Shown in pieces: positions 62,221-64,000 of a stretch of DNA of 64,000 nt. Each line of letters starts with the position of its first letter. Positions within the stretch are counted from its first letter, which is position 1. Location: the NCBI GenBank assembly GCA_905331475.1, contig CAJNYU010000026.1:1-64000 (forward strand), given 5' to 3'. Under the pieces are notes generated by a model. It was not told the origin of the DNA, ran no database searches, and saw only the letters and a program-made list of their open reading frames with translations. The position numbers and the translations under genes are program-made. Origin of the DNA: Rotaria socialis (Eukaryota > Rotifera > Eurotatoria > Philodinida > Philodinidae).

Positions 62221-64000
62221 AGAAGAGTTTTTTGCAGACAATAAATATTCGACTGTAAATCTTTTTGATAGTGTTTATCTAGAATATAGTCATCATGGTC
62301 GACTGTTATTATCGTTATCAATTGTGGGACTGAAATGAGAGTGTTTACGACCGTGCGGTTAAAATGATTGTTATACTACCACGATAGGGATTATACTACA
62401 TTAAATATCATCTATTTTAAATAAAACACATTATTCTTTTAGCTTAAATCTATTTAAGTGTCATACGATATGAATTATATTGAAAAGAAAAGATTGAAAG
62501 GTTATTATCGCTTTCTTTTTCAATCGATCAGAGAAATACTATGAATGTTCGTTTTTCACGTTCTTCAAGCTCGACATTTTTGCACTAATAGTAATGAAAA
62601 CTTTCATGTGTTCTCGTCGTTCTCAGTAGTCAATAATATTTATGCGCAATACCAGAGATTAAAGTATTTATTTAAATAGAAGGAAATATTTGCACTTTAG
62701 TCAGAAAGAAACCGATCGACATTTATTCGAGACGTATGGTAAACGGAGGTAAGGTTGCAGATTTTTTATATAAAATAATTGGAAAATATAAACGATGAGC
62801 TTGATCGATTTGCATCAGCTCTTTCAAGTTTTACAGCATAATTGAAAACAACGATTCTGAGTCTTGCAAAAAAGATATCCTGTATGATATGTTCTCAGAA
62901 GTCTTTGTAAAATTTCTGTAGAGAACTAGAAATCATCATTCTCGAACTTCGATCTATTTATCTGATCTCTTAGAGGAAATTTCTCTAAAATGTTTTCAAT
63001 TGATGCTTTAAATACAAGCGGCATACTAAAGCAATTGAGTTTTTCATTTTGAGAGACGCTGAGCTATGCCTGGCCTAAAAGACCTCACAGTACCGTTAAG
63101 TATTAAACTATTGAAAACTTTTGATTTTTAAATAGACATCATAGTAAAACACCCAGAAGTACGGAATATCAATGTAAACCAATTAATTAAACGACTATTG
63201 CAATAGAGAGCTAAAAATGCGATTTTCGAAAAATATCCGACAAGATAGATCAATCTATCAGCATGATACCCTCTGTTTTAATTCCTGATTTCATCACCAA
63301 GATAAATTCTTGGCATCTATCGTAAGATCATCATTTACTGCGGTTTCGTTTTAAATCAAACCCCCATTGTGCAACTTGCACATCCTATACAAATCATAGA
63401 TTAATTCTAAATTCAAGAACCGTACAAGATAAAAAAAAAGCAACGAATAACTAGCGCCTTCTATGCTGTCTATTTTCTTATTGGAGTATTTACGTCATTT
63501 TCATATGTAAAATGTAAGGTGCTTTATATCTGACTCACATAAGTAATTCAATTTGTCTCTCTCTCTCTCTCTCTCGCTTTCGCTTTCCCTCTAATATATG
63601 TTGTGTCGACAGCAGGTCCTTTGTTCATCCTGTTTTACCAATAAGATTATTTGTCACAGTTTAACCATAAATCGTTTGTTTACTTTTTTTTAGAATTTCA
63701 TGATGTTATTCCGTCGATGTTTTGTAAGACTTCAAATAAGAAGGAGAAAAAAATTCCCACCGTAACATTCAGGATTAAACAGTCTTCGTATACGTGCAAT
63801 GATAGAATACTTTTACTTATTTATTTTAATTCACTATTAGTATATTATTACACAATACACAAGTATTCATTATATTCTTTATCAAAAAAAAGAAAGAAAA
63901 AACGTGCTTAGTTTATGAATATATTCATTGTTTGTCAGTAATAAGATTCGACAGGTAAGTTGATTTGAGCTTATAGAATGCAAGAAAAAGAATAATCTAA
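62221..64000. other. Gene-free end of the window
   Basis: AT-rich with no supportable gene. A (CT)n microsatellite lies at 63555-63576. The frame at 63651-63911 is low-complexity and unlikely to be coding. Confidence 0.45.

Noticed and set aside
1-64000. CRISPR arrays, bacterial operators and tRNA or rRNA genes
   Set aside because: The sequence is eukaryotic with spliced genes; I saw no direct-repeat/spacer array, no convincing tRNA box pair and no rRNA segment, though I could not run a covariance search.

Overview
The window looks like nuclear DNA of a small invertebrate, most likely a bdelloid rotifer (Adineta/Rotaria type). The grounds are: AT-rich DNA, mostly 45-70 bp introns, compact multi-exon animal genes, F-box and F-box/LRR genes of the kind amplified in bdelloids, a decayed LDLa-type extracellular protein of bdelloid style, splice acceptors touching start codons as expected with spliced-leader trans-splicing, and many short TGTGGG-rich palindromes that resemble the telomere unit I recall for Adineta vaga. 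The species assignment is inference.

Layout. Positions 275-4700 are a decayed tandem array with a 92-94 bp period (about 48 units). From 4.7 to 10 kb lie small palindromic repeats and two broken genes: a glycosyltransferase cut off at a TGTGGG palindrome, and a frameshifted LDLa-type protein. From 10.2 to 17.3 kb are two tandem copper-dependent monooxygenase genes (DBH/MOXD1 family) with the same 13-exon structure and all six copper ligands. A minus-strand block follows: a secreted Het-C/VWA7-like protein (18.2-20.6 kb), a piggyBac-like element (22.5-24.6 kb), a CMPK2-like kinase, a flavin-containing monooxygenase, an F-box pseudogene and a phytanoyl-CoA dioxygenase (35.5-36.7 kb).

From 38 to 43 kb is a nest of non-autonomous DNA transposons. 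Three have exact 8 bp target duplications. A plus-strand F-box/LRR gene follows (43.5-47.3 kb), in which almost every exon is exactly 84 bp and encodes one 28-residue leucine-rich repeat. After a poor 48-51 kb stretch comes a plus-strand cluster: a VIT/VWA (VWA5A-like) protein, eEF1B, a two-RRM protein, a glutamine-rich protein resembling Mediator subunit 29, and an unrecognised 161-residue protein. The last four are densely packed and may include operon-like pairs.

Three long G/C homopolymer blocks, two of them with an N, and one identical inverted 109 bp piece of the LRR gene look like assembly artefacts. The most unusual biological signals are the one-repeat-per-exon LRR gene, the long 93 bp array, the TGTGGG palindrome family, and a family of palindromic elements that share CCCAGG ends but have private interiors.
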